Positions 43,220-50,664 of a stretch of DNA of 50,664 bases are shown here, in pieces. The DNA lies in contig JAEYTB010000052.1 of NCBI GenBank assembly GCA_023434205.1, positions 1 to 50,664 on the forward strand, written 5' to 3'. Every line of letters starts with the position of its first letter. The first letter of the stretch is position 1. The notes under the pieces were generated by a model. It saw nothing but the letters and a program-made list of their open reading frames with translations, made no database searches and was not told where the DNA came from. The DNA is from Planctomycetota bacterium. GTDB lineage: Bacteria; Planctomycetota; Phycisphaerae; Phycisphaerales; UBA1924. The position numbers and the translations under genes are program-made.

Positions 43220-44518
43220 ATGACTCAACCGCCGCTCGACCGCCGCACCTTCCTCAAAGGCGCCAGCGCCGCGGCGGTGCTCCCGCTCGTCGCCCCGGCG
43301 TGGGCCCGCCCGCACCGCGCTGACGCCCTCAAGATCGGTGTCATCGGCCTCGGCGGCCGCGGCACCGGCGCCGCCATCCAGGCCCTCACCGCCGATAGCG
43401 ACTCCGTGCTCTGGGCCGTGGGCGATGTCTTCCCCGACCGCTTAAACAACTCGCTCAAGGGCATCGAGTCGCACCTCGCCGAGCAGGGCCAGACCCACCG
43501 CCTCCAGCTCCCACCCGAGCGCCGCTTCCTGGGCTTCGACGCCTACAGGCACGTCATCGACTCCGGCGTCGATGTGGTCCTTCTCACCGCCTACCCGCAG
43601 TTCCGCCCCGCGCACATGGAGTACGCCGTGGCGCAGGGCAAGCACGTCTTCGCCGAGAAGCCCATCGCCGTGGATGCCCCGGGCGTCCGCCGCGTCCTCG
43701 CCGCCAGCGAGTCCGCCCGCAGCAAGAACCTCACCGTCGTCAGCGGCTTCTGCTGGCGCTACGCCAACGCAGAGAAAGCGGCCTTCGCCAAGCTCCACGA
43801 GGGGATCATCGGCCCGGTCCTCTCCGTCCACAGCACCTACCACACCTCCACGCTCCCCAAGCGCCCCCGCAAGCCCGAGTGGAGCGACATGGAGTTCCAG
43901 CTCCGCAACTGGTGGCACTTCACCTGGGTCAGCGGCGACCACATCGTCGAGCAGGCCATCCACTCCCTCGACCGCATGTCCTGGGCGATGAACGACGAGG
44001 AGCCGCTCCGCTGCGTCGCCCTCGGCGGTCGCGCCGCCCGCGAGGGCCCCGAGCACGGCCACGCCTACGACCACTTCACCGTCATCTACGAGTACGCCAA
44101 CGGCCGCCGCGCCTTCCACACCACCCGCCAGATCGACAACTGCCCCAACGACAACTCCGACTACATCCAGGGCACGCTCGGCCGCGCCGTTATCAACGGC
44201 TTCGCCAACCGCCAGGAGTTCACCGCCCACGACGGCACGCCCCTGTGGTCCTACGACGGCCCTCGGGGTGACATGTACCAGAACGAGCACGACGCGCTCT
44301 TCAAGAGCATCCGCGCCAACGCCGCCCACAACGACGGCAAGGACATGTGCCGCAGCACCATGCTCGCCATCATGGGCCGCATGGCCGCATACACCGGCGC
44401 CACCGTCTCCTGGAAACAAGCCTGGGAGTCCCAGGAAGACCTCTCTCCTCCAACCCTCGCCTTCGGCCCGCTCCCGACACCACCAATCGCCATCCCGGGA
44501 AAAACCAAACTCCTTTAG
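43220..44518 (+). CDS. Tat-exported Gfo/Idh/MocA oxidoreductase
   Basis: The 432-residue enzyme has a Tat signal (LDRRTFLKGASAAAVLPL), Rossmann loop IGVIGLGGRGTGAA, intact EKP in VFAEKPIAVD and the active-site region GDHIVEQAIHSLDRMSWAM. AAGGA at 43209-43213 fits the ATG at 43220. It is closely related to the next gene, sharing GRGTGAA, DVFPDRLN, KPEWSDME, NWW/NWL and GDHIVEQ motifs, which points to a tandem duplication. Periplasmic oxidation of a sugar or glycoside is the likely role. Confidence 0.92.
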   Translation: MTQPPLDRRTFLKGASAAAVLPLVAPAWARPHRADALKIGVIGLGGRGTGAAIQALTADSDSVLWAVGDVFPDRLNNSLKGIESHLAEQGQTHRLQLPPERRFLGFDAYRHVIDSGVDVVLLTAYPQFRPAHMEYAVAQGKHVFAEKPIAVDAPGVRRVLAASESARSKNLTVVSGFCWRYANAEKAAFAKLHEGIIGPVLSVHSTYHTSTLPKRPRKPEWSDMEFQLRNWWHFTWVSGDHIVEQAIHSLDRMSWAMNDEEPLRCVALGGRAAREGPEHGHAYDHFTVIYEYANGRRAFHTTRQIDNCPNDNSDYIQGTLGRAVINGFANRQEFTAHDGTPLWSYDGPRGDMYQNEHDALFKSIRANAAHNDGKDMCRSTMLAIMGRMAAYTGATVSWKQAWESQEDLSPPTLAFGPLPTPPIAIPGKTKLL

Positions 44519-44617
44519 CCCGCGTCGTCTGTAGCGCTTTCGCACTTTCGCTCTTTCTCACTCTTCACCTCTTCTGTCGCACTGTCGCTCGCCCGCCCCC
44601 GCTCCCCGGAGCCCCCC
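44519..44617 (+). other. Pyrimidine-rich leader between the paralogous oxidoreductase genes
   Basis: This 99-bp gap has an unusually T/C-rich first part with repeated CGCTTTCGCACTTTCGCTC-like units (44535-44585), unlike the GC-balanced gaps elsewhere. A GGAG Shine-Dalgarno (about 44608-44611) precedes the next ATG. No strong hairpin or promoter is obvious. Confidence 0.5.
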
Positions 44618-45886
44618 ATGCCCCTCTCCCGCCGCGACTTCAACAAGTCCGCCACCCTCCTCGCCGCCGCCACCATCCTCCCGCTCCACGCCCGCGCCGC
44701 CGACCCCAAGCGCACGCTCCGTGCGGGCGTCATCGGCTGCGGCGGCCGCGGCACGGGCGCCGCCGTGGACTTCCTCTCCGCCCACCCCGCAACCGAAATC
44801 ATCGCCCTCGCCGATGTCTTCCCCGACCGCCTGAACTCCGCCCTCAGCAACCTCCAGTCCCTCGGCGATGAGCGCGCCTCCCGCGTCAAGATCCCTGTCT
44901 CCAGCACCTTCACCGGCTTCGACGCCTGGCAGCACCTGATCGCCCTCCCCGATGTCGATGTCGTCATCCTCGCCACGCCCCCCCACTTCCGCCCGCAGCA
45001 CTTCCACGCCGCGGCACAGGCGGGCAAGCACGTCTTCATGGAAAAGCCCGTCGCAGTGGACCCCGCGGGCGTCCGCAAGGTTTTGGAAGCCTCGACCATC
45101 GCCGACCAGAAGAGGCTCTCCGTCGTCTGCGGCACCCAGCGCCGCCACGAGAAGTGCTACCTCTCCCTCATGGACCGCATCCACCGCGGCGACATTGGCA
45201 AGGTCGTCTCCGCCCGCTGCTACTGGAACCAGGGCGGCCTCTGGATGCACCCCCGCAAACCCGAGTGGTCCGACATGGAGTGGCAACTCCGCAACTGGCT
45301 CTACTTCGCCTGGCTCAGCGGCGACCACATCGTCGAGCAGCACGTCCACAACCTCGACGTCATGAACTGGGCCATCGGCAGCCATCCCCTCAAATGCACC
45401 GCCATGGGCGGCCGCCAGGTCCGCACCGACCCCGCCTACGGCCACGTCTTCGACCACTTCGCCGTGGAGTACGAGTACCCCGGCGGCGTCACCGGCCACT
45501 CCTTCTGCCGCCAGATCGACGGCTGCGCCGGCCGCGTTGAAGAAGTCGTCGAGGGCACCAGGGGCCGCGCCACCTCAACCTCCGGCCGCGCCCGCATCGA
45601 CGGCGACAACGCCTGGGTCTTCGACGGCGAGAACGGCAACCCCTACGTCCACGAGCACGTGGACCTGGTGAACTCCATCCTCACGAACAACCCCGTGAAT
45701 GAGGGCGTCCGCATCGCCGAGTCCACCCTCACCGCCATCATGGGCCGCATGTCCGCCTACACCGGCAAAGCGGTGACCTGGGACCAGGCCCTCAACTCCG
45801 CGCTCGACCTCACCCCCCCCGCCTACGCGTTCGGCCCCCTCCCCGTCGCCCCCGTCCCGATCCCAGGCCGCACGCCCCTGACCTGA
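44618..45886 (+). CDS. Tat-exported Gfo/Idh/MocA oxidoreductase (paralog of preceding gene)
   Basis: The 422-residue enzyme has a Tat-type signal (LSRRDFNKSATLLAAATILP), Rossmann loop AGVIGCGGRGTGAAV, ILATPPHFRPQHF, intact EKP in VFMEKPVAVD and GDHIVEQHVHNLDVMNWAI. It aligns along its length with the gene at 43220 but is diverged, so the duplication is not recent. CCCCGGAG before the ATG matches the leader of the next gene at 45938, suggesting coordinated translation. It probably acts on a related but distinct substrate in the periplasm. Confidence 0.92.
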   Translation: MPLSRRDFNKSATLLAAATILPLHARAADPKRTLRAGVIGCGGRGTGAAVDFLSAHPATEIIALADVFPDRLNSALSNLQSLGDERASRVKIPVSSTFTGFDAWQHLIALPDVDVVILATPPHFRPQHFHAAAQAGKHVFMEKPVAVDPAGVRKVLEASTIADQKRLSVVCGTQRRHEKCYLSLMDRIHRGDIGKVVSARCYWNQGGLWMHPRKPEWSDMEWQLRNWLYFAWLSGDHIVEQHVHNLDVMNWAIGSHPLKCTAMGGRQVRTDPAYGHVFDHFAVEYEYPGGVTGHSFCRQIDGCAGRVEEVVEGTRGRATSTSGRARIDGDNAWVFDGENGNPYVHEHVDLVNSILTNNPVNEGVRIAESTLTAIMGRMSAYTGKAVTWDQALNSALDLTPPAYAFGPLPVAPVPIPGRTPLT

Positions 45887-45937
45887 AGTACACTGTCCGC
45901 TTTCCGCTTTTCGACATCCGACATCCCCGGAGCCCCC

Positions 45938-47218
45938 ATGCTCACCCTCACCACCCTCGTCGCCTCCGCCGTCCTCGCCCAGGCACCCGCCCCCAACACC
46001 CTCACCGCCGCGGAGCAGGCCGCCGGCTGGACGCTCCTTTTCGACGGCAAGTCCACCGACCACTGGACGGGCTACAAGCAGCCCGCCTTCCCCACCAAGG
46101 GCTGGGTGATCGAGGACGGCTGCATCAAGATCGGCAAGGGCGGCGGCGCGGGCGACATCGTGACCAAAGCCCAGTACTCCGACTTCGAGTTCTCCTGCGA
46201 GTTCAAGGTCGACAAGGGGGCCAACAGCGGCATCATCTACCGCGTCTCCCCCACCAAGGACGCGACCTACATGACCGGCCCCGAGTTCCAGATCCTGGAC
46301 GACTCGGGCCACAAGGACGGCGCCGACCCCAAGCACCGCGTCGGCGCGCTCTACGACCTCATCGCCGCCCCCAACGACAAGCCCGAAAGACCCGTGGGCG
46401 AGTTCAACGAGGCCCGCATCCGCATCAAGGACGGCGTCCTTGAGCACTTCCTCAACGGCCGCCGCGTCGTCCACACCCGCATCGACACCCCCGACTGGAA
46501 CAAACTCATCGCCGGCAGCAAGTTCAAGAGCTGGGACGGCTTCGGCGTCCAGCCCGCCGGCCACATCGCCCTGCAGGACCACGGCGACAACGTCTGGTTC
46601 CGCAACATCAAGGTCCGCGACCTGACCAAGCCCATGCCCAGCGAGGTCAACCTCCTGGACGGCTGCTGCACGAAGGGCTGGACCGCGTTCGTCCCGGAGG
46701 CCGCCGACCAGGGCAAGGACCCCCTCGACGTGTGGGAGCTCAAGGACGGCGTCCTCATCTGCTCCGGCAAGCCCGCCGGCTATCTCCGCACCGACGAGCG
46801 CTACACCAACTACGTCCTCCAGCTCGACTGGCGCTTCAGCCCCGTCACCAAGCAGGCCGGCAACTCCGGCGTCCTCCTCCGCGTTCAGGAACCCGACAAG
46901 GTCTGGCCCACCTCGATCGAGGCCCAGCTCCACAGCGGCAACGCCGGTGACTTCTGGAACATTGGCGAGTTCCCCATGCAGACCGACAAGGCCCGCACCA
47001 ACGGCCGCAACACCAAGAAGTTGCGCGCTAACGAGAACCCCGTGGGCGAGTGGAACCGCTACGAGATCACCGTCAACCGCGGCGACATTGTCCTGGCCGT
47101 CAATGGCGAGGTCCTCAACCACGCCACCGATGCCCAGGAAATCCCCGGCTTCATCGCCCTCCAGTCCGAAGGGGCCGAGATCCACTTTCGCAACATCCGA
47201 CTTGCCCCAATTCCGTAA
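45938..47218 (+). CDS. Exported protein with two DUF1080 (3-keto-disaccharide hydrolase) domains
   Basis: The 426-residue protein has a short signal peptide (MLTLTTLVASAVLAQAPA) and two DUF1080 domains: WTLLFDGKSTDHWTGY (about 30-230) with GANSGIIYRVS, GPEFQILDD and the NEARIRIKDG turn; and NLLDGCCTKGWTAF (about 245-425) with GNSGVLLRV, SIEAQLHSG and NRYEITVN. DUF1080 enzymes hydrolyse 3-keto-glycosides made by Gfo/Idh/MocA dehydrogenases or act as glycan-binding modules. The tandem arrangement next to exported oxidoreductases supports the former. CCCCGGAG precedes the ATG, and TACACT (45889-45894) could be a -10 element. Confidence 0.9.
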   Translation: MLTLTTLVASAVLAQAPAPNTLTAAEQAAGWTLLFDGKSTDHWTGYKQPAFPTKGWVIEDGCIKIGKGGGAGDIVTKAQYSDFEFSCEFKVDKGANSGIIYRVSPTKDATYMTGPEFQILDDSGHKDGADPKHRVGALYDLIAAPNDKPERPVGEFNEARIRIKDGVLEHFLNGRRVVHTRIDTPDWNKLIAGSKFKSWDGFGVQPAGHIALQDHGDNVWFRNIKVRDLTKPMPSEVNLLDGCCTKGWTAFVPEAADQGKDPLDVWELKDGVLICSGKPAGYLRTDERYTNYVLQLDWRFSPVTKQAGNSGVLLRVQEPDKVWPTSIEAQLHSGNAGDFWNIGEFPMQTDKARTNGRNTKKLRANENPVGEWNRYEITVNRGDIVLAVNGEVLNHATDAQEIPGFIALQSEGAEIHFRNIRLAPIP

Positions 47219-47244
47219 CTGTTTCAGAATCTGTTTCAGAAACA
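47219..47244 (+). promoter_or_regulatory. Tandem operator-like repeats CTGTTTCAGAA
   Basis: CTGTTTCAGAA occurs twice, at 47219-47229 and 47231-47241, with 12-nt periodicity. The second copy is part of the palindrome TGTTTCAGAAACA (47232-47244). The block ends 1 bp before the -35 hexamer of the next promoter, an ideal site for a repressor or activator dimer. Confidence 0.65.
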
Positions 47245-47245
47245 C

Positions 47246-47280
47246 TTGACACCCTCGGCCCGCCGGGTTACGTTGGCCGC
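47246..47280 (+). promoter_or_regulatory. Consensus sigma-70 promoter ending at a leaderless GTG start
   Basis: A perfect TTGACA (47246-47251), exactly 17 nt of spacer, TACGTT (47269-47274) and then GGCCGC before GTG 47281. Transcription would begin at or next to the start codon. There is no Shine-Dalgarno. Confidence 0.8.
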
Positions 47281-48489
47281 GTGACCCGGGCCGCTCCCTC
47301 ATTCCAGGCAGACACCGTCGATGCCCTCGCCCGCGTCCGGGGCCTCTTCTCGCAGCTCGTCGAGTTCAAGTGCCCCGCCGACCGCTCGGTCACCCAGATC
47401 GCCTCGTCATTCGGCATCCACCGCAAGCTGGCCTGGCAGGTGGGCAAGGTCGCGTACTCCACCGACCCCTTCCTCGCCGCCCGCCACGTTCCCAGCCCCA
47501 AGAGCCTCGACGTCTGGCTGAAAGCCGCCGCCAAAGCCGGCTGCCCTAACAACCTGGTCGAGGAGGCCGCCGGCGCCGCCCAGCGTTTCCACTCCCTCGC
47601 CGCGGAGCACACCCGCAGCGAGCAGGAGTTCGAGATGCTGCTGGAGTCGTGCGCCCAGGCCGACGAGGCCGCGCATATCCGCTGGCGGCAGCAGTCGTTC
47701 CACGGCAACAGCTTCGTCTGGGGCGCCCACTGCAAGACGCTGCTGTCGATGATGGTCTTCCTGCCCTCCGACGACCGGCCGAACTACTTTCACCTGGCGC
47801 AGGTCCGCGGCCTGATGGGCTTCCGCCAGACCCGCCCCAACGTCCGCTGGCTCATCAACCAATCAGTGGTCGCCGACGACAACGCGCAGGTCAACACCGG
47901 TCTGCAGCGCGTGCCGCTGGACGCCGAGGAGGCCCGGGAGCACCTGGGCGTCCCCGTGCTCCCCCGGTTCTGCTCCTCCCCGATGCCCGAGTTCTCCCGC
48001 CGGACGACCCCGCAGGGCATGATCGCGGACGAGTTCGTCTCCGGCCCGGTCGGCCACGCCGGTGAGCGGACGCTCGTCACCGGCGAGGTCATCCGCAACC
48101 TCGGCCTTGCGCACGCCACCGAGCACGACAAGGTCGCCCACTTCGGGGCCGGCATCCGCATCCCCACCGAACTCCTGCACATGGACCTGTTCGTCCACCG
48201 CTCTCTCTTCCAGGGTGTTCAGCGCGACCTGTGTATGTTCAGCGACCTCAACAGCGACGTCGCCTTCGAGGCGTCCGACGCCCTGCCGATCCCCGAGCGG
48301 ATCCAACCCCTGGGCCGCGGCGTAGCGCTCGCCCACACGCCCGACATCCCCGCGTACCCCGAGCTCGCCTCCACCGCCTTCGCCCGGCTGGGCGCCGATG
48401 CGGGAGAGTTCGACCTGTTCCGTGTCCGCGTCCAGTTCCCGCCCATGCCCGTCACCGTGATGGTGCGGCACCCGCTGCCGCCCGCCTGA
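47281..48489 (+). CDS. Unknown protein with N-terminal helix-turn-helix, probably autoregulatory
   Basis: The 402-residue protein has a helix-turn-helix-like segment at residues 37-58 (SVTQIASSFGIHRKLAWQVG) and an unclassified remainder of about 340 residues rich in aromatic and His residues (for example AHIRWRQQSFHGNSFVWG and NYFHLAQVRGLMGFRQ). It has no signal peptide or membrane helix. The GTG start is fixed by the promoter, whose -10 ends 6 nt upstream. Tandem CTGTTTCAGAA repeats just upstream make autoregulation plausible. I do not recognise the C-terminal domain as a known ligand-binding fold. Whether it controls the neighbouring sugar genes is unknown. Confidence 0.8.
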   Translation: MTRAAPSFQADTVDALARVRGLFSQLVEFKCPADRSVTQIASSFGIHRKLAWQVGKVAYSTDPFLAARHVPSPKSLDVWLKAAAKAGCPNNLVEEAAGAAQRFHSLAAEHTRSEQEFEMLLESCAQADEAAHIRWRQQSFHGNSFVWGAHCKTLLSMMVFLPSDDRPNYFHLAQVRGLMGFRQTRPNVRWLINQSVVADDNAQVNTGLQRVPLDAEEAREHLGVPVLPRFCSSPMPEFSRRTTPQGMIADEFVSGPVGHAGERTLVTGEVIRNLGLAHATEHDKVAHFGAGIRIPTELLHMDLFVHRSLFQGVQRDLCMFSDLNSDVAFEASDALPIPERIQPLGRGVALAHTPDIPAYPELASTAFARLGADAGEFDLFRVRVQFPPMPVTVMVRHPLPPA

Positions 48490-48521
48490 ACCCTGAACGA
48501 CCGAAACCCCTGGAGAGAACC

Positions 48522-49343
48522 ATGAAGCCCATCGCCCTCGCCGCCGCCGTCCTCACCCTCGCCGCCCCCGCCCTCGGAGTCGTCGGCGTGACGACCTACG
48601 AGTCCTACACCGAGCAGTTCCTGGGCGGCTCGTTCACGCACAACGGCGTGACCTACCACACCTGCAACGACGTCGGCGGCGTGTTCCCCGACGGCAGCAC
48701 CTTCGTCCCCGACGACATCGGCTTCAACTTCATCATCGAGAACTCCACCTTCCTCTTCAACGACCACCCGACCTGGGGCAGCCCCAACAACACGCTCACC
48801 TTCGGCACCGCCTATGTGGTGGGCGACAACCTCTCCCTGGGCGCCTTCGCCCGCGCCACGATGGACCTGGCCACCCCGTCCAACTCCGTCGGCTTCGACA
48901 TGGTCTTCTACGAGAACGGCCCCTGGGGCGGCATCGTGTTCCACTGCGATGTGCTCAACAACGGCGTGGTGGTCGGCACCGACAGCCTCACCATTGCGAA
49001 CGGCGGCGGTCGTGACAACATCGCCTTCGGCCGCCTCGAGGTCTCCGGGGTCGAGTTCAACCAGGTCAAGATCTACGCCAAGTACGGCGACCAGTACTCC
49101 GCCCCCCGCCTCATGATCGACAACCTCACCTTCGGCGAGACCCCCGCCTGCGGCACCGCCGACTTTGACGGCGACGGCGACGTCGGCACCGACGCCGACA
49201 TCGAGGCCTTCTTCGCCTGCCTCGCCGGCAACTGCTGCGCGACCTGCTACAGCGGCGGCGCCGACTTCGACGCGGACGGCGATGTCGGCACCGACGCCGA
49301 CATCGAGGCCTTCTTCCGGGTGCTCGCCGGCGGCCCCTGCTGA
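48522..49343 (+). CDS. Secreted protein with GC-type dockerin-like C-terminal tail
   Basis: The 273-residue protein has a signal peptide (MKPIALAAAVLTLAAPALG), about 190 residues of beta-rich sequence with GFDMVFYENGPWGG and ARLMIDNL-like strands resembling the lectin-like ectodomains common in PEP-CTERM-type secreted proteins, and a C-terminal tail of two near-identical calcium-loop repeats (ADFDGDGDVGTDADIEAFF and ADFDADGDVGTDADIEAFF) bounded by cysteines (GNCCATC, GGPC). This tail is characteristic of Phycisphaerae GC-type dockerin-anchored proteins and probably mediates surface attachment. GGAGAG 5 nt before the ATG is a good ribosome-binding site. Confidence 0.9.
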   Translation: MKPIALAAAVLTLAAPALGVVGVTTYESYTEQFLGGSFTHNGVTYHTCNDVGGVFPDGSTFVPDDIGFNFIIENSTFLFNDHPTWGSPNNTLTFGTAYVVGDNLSLGAFARATMDLATPSNSVGFDMVFYENGPWGGIVFHCDVLNNGVVVGTDSLTIANGGGRDNIAFGRLEVSGVEFNQVKIYAKYGDQYSAPRLMIDNLTFGETPACGTADFDGDGDVGTDADIEAFFACLAGNCCATCYSGGADFDADGDVGTDADIEAFFRVLAGGPC

Positions 49344-49374
49344 GCCCGCCCCCACATCGCCCTGCCCCCCCGAG

Positions 49375-49416
49375 GGGCGCTCGGGCCCCCGTGGCCTGGG
49401 CGCCCTTCACTTTTTC
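49375..49416 (+). terminator. Intrinsic terminator after the dockerin-tailed gene
   Basis: GGGCGC (49375-49380) and GCGCCC (49400-49405) form the outer stem, with an internal GGCC/GGCC pairing, followed by TTCACTTTTT. This is the best hairpin plus T-tract in the window and separates the dockerin gene from the riboswitch-controlled terC. Confidence 0.65.
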
Positions 49417-49444
49417 TGCGGCCAGGCGCCCAACCCCCTACCAT

Positions 49445-49570
49445 CGCCTCCTACGTGATGGGGAGTAGCCCCCCGCGGATGGTCCGCGGGCGGAGAAGGT
49501 CGTCAGCACGGGAGAAGCCCTCTCCCCGGCCCCTCCAGGCGCCGCCAGGCAAGACCACACGCCTGGTCCC
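49445..49570 (+). promoter_or_regulatory. yybP-ykoY manganese riboswitch
   Basis: The leader of the terC-like gene carries both signature loops of the yybP-ykoY family: GGGGAGTAGC (49460-49469) and GTCGTCA (49499-49505). Between them is a perfect 8-bp P2-like stem, CCCGCGGA (49472-49479) with TCCGCGGG (49483-49490). Downstream helices GGGAGA/TCTCCC (49510-49515/49521-49526) and CCAGGC/GCCTGG (49545-49550/49562-49567) could form the expression platform. Known members bind Mn2+ and often control TerC or MntP-type exporters, matching the gene that follows. TACCAT (49439-49444) is a -10 candidate. Confidence 0.88.
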
Positions 49571-49590
49571 GCTGCGCCCGGAGTTCCACG

Positions 49591-50664
49591 TGCTCGAGTT
49601 CTCACCCGTCATCTGGCTCTGGACCGGCTTCATCGTCTTCATCCTCGCGATGCTGGCGATCGACCTGTTCGTCCTCAACCGCGAGGCCCACGTCGTCAAG
49701 GTCCGCGAGGCAGTGATCTGGACCTGCGTCTGCATCGCCCTGGCCCTCATCTTCAACGTCGCCGTCTACTTCATCTACAAGCACAACTGGCTGGGGATCG
49801 CCGACTCATTCCTCCAGTCCCACAAGCCCGAGCCCGGGCTCACCGACGTCGTTGCCAGCGGGCACACCATCGGCATGAAGGCCGCACTCGAGTACCTGAC
49901 CGGCTGGATCATCGAGTACTCACTCTCCCTCGACAACATCTTTGTCATCGCCGTGATCTTCGCGCACTTCCGCGTGCCCCAGCAGTACCAGCACCGCGTC
50001 CTTTTCTGGGGCATCCTGGGGGCCCTGATCCTCCGGGCCATCATGATCCTCGCCGGCGCCGCCCTCATCCGCGAGTTCGAGTGGATCATGTACGTCTTCG
50101 GCGCGTTCCTCATCTTCACCGCCGTCAAGCTCCTCAAATCCGACGAGGAGCCCGACATCGAGAAGAACATCGTCCTCCGGCTGGGCCGCCGGATGATGCC
50201 CGTCACCCGCACCTACCACGAGCAGAAGTTCTTTGTCATGGAGGCGGGCAAGCGCATGGCCACCCCGCTCTTCCTCGTGCTTCTGGTCGTCGAGGCCACC
50301 GACGTGGTCTTCGCCGTGGACTCCATCCCCGCCATCTTCGGCATCACGCAGGACCCCTTTATCGTCTTCACCTCCAACGTCTTCGCCATCCTGGGCCTGC
50401 GCTCGCTCTACTTCGCCCTGGCCGCCCTCATCCGCAAGTTCGAGTACCTCTCCTACTCCCTCGCCGCGATCCTCGCGTTTGTCGGCGTCAAGATGATCAT
50501 CGAGCAGCACCCGCCTGCCTGGGCCGGCGACCTGATCACCCGCACCACGGGCTACACCTGGGAGGGTGTCCACGTCCCCACCCCCGTCTCCCTGGGCGTG
50601 ATCCTGCTGTCCCTCACGGCGGGCGTAATCTTCTCCATCCGGGCGGCCCGCAAGGGACCGCCCC
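49591..50664 (+). CDS. terC: TerC family integral membrane protein, probable Mn2+ exporter (3' end outside window)
   Basis: The frame runs from GTG 49591 to the window edge (358 codons visible, no stop). GGAG 6 nt upstream supports the GTG, and no other start exists in the open frame, which begins after a stop at 49456. The protein has the TerC architecture: an N-terminal helix (WLWTGFIVFILAMLAIDLFV), the signature EYSLSLDNIFVIAVIF, ILGALILRAIMILAGAALI, a charged cytoplasmic loop, then VVEATDVVFAVDSIPAIFG and further helices. Conserved D residues in SLDN and AVDSIP are the proposed metal site. The upstream Mn2+ riboswitch fits a manganese export role such as Alx or MeeF. Confidence 0.93.

Noticed and set aside
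47050..47280. Upstream extension of the HTH gene frame to 47050
   Set aside because: It overlaps the end of the DUF1080 gene in another frame and spans the operator and promoter.

Overview
The window looks like chromosomal DNA of a very GC-rich bacterium, most likely a planctomycete of the Phycisphaerae. This is inferred from gene content, not from a marker gene. The clues are: a secreted protein ending in two copies of a GADFD-type, cysteine-flanked dockerin-like tail; many Tat-exported Gfo/Idh/MocA oxidoreductases; several DUF1080 (3-keto-disaccharide hydrolase) domains; a giant beta-strand repeat surface protein; and lpxI, which implies lipid A. Genes are tightly packed, often with 4-nt start/stop overlaps. 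There is no gene-free stretch above 300 bp, and I see no tRNA, rRNA, insertion sequence, phage gene or CRISPR array.

Layout. (1) 1-20.6 kb: the 3' 19.8 kb of one enormous gene for an exported modular repeat protein (Gly/Ala-rich beta repeats, Calx-beta-like domains, an unfamiliar W-DGF repeat, RTX-type glycine/aspartate repeats, two lectin-like domains and a C-terminal metzincin protease), followed 24 bp later by a SapC-family gene. (2) 20.6-28.4 kb: housekeeping and lineage-specific genes: Obg GTPase; a minus-strand pair lpxI plus a TlyA-like methyltransferase lacking its S4 domain; small zinc-ribbon-like and planctomycete-type unknowns; a LolA-like lipoprotein; an RDD membrane protein; and a conserved unknown. 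(3) 28.4-47.2 kb: a sugar-oxidation region with six Gfo/Idh/MocA enzymes (four Tat-exported, two cytoplasmic), two TIM-barrel sugar isomerase/epimerase-like proteins each fused by overlap to a cytoplasmic oxidoreductase gene, a sialate O-acetylesterase fused to two DUF1080 domains, a second protein with two DUF1080 domains, two ApbE flavin transferases, an MFS carrier, a one-heme membrane protein and a SUMF1-like protein. (4) 47.2-50.7 kb: a probable autoregulated HTH protein with a textbook promoter, a dockerin-tailed secreted protein, and a TerC-family membrane protein (cut by the right edge) behind a yybP-ykoY manganese riboswitch.

Working model. In the envelope, esterase and DUF1080 enzymes would act on modified oligosaccharides or glycosides. 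Tat-exported oxidoreductases would make 3-keto sugars that DUF1080 domains cleave. Products would enter through the MFS carrier and be handled by the cytoplasmic isomerase/oxidoreductase pairs. ApbE and the heme protein could link oxidation to flavin or quinone electron transfer. The family assignments are firm; the pathway is inference.

Several start codons (obg, 23756, 39119 on minus, 39194, 47281) sit 6-8 nt after a TAnnnT -10-like hexamer and lack a Shine-Dalgarno site, suggesting frequent leaderless transcripts.
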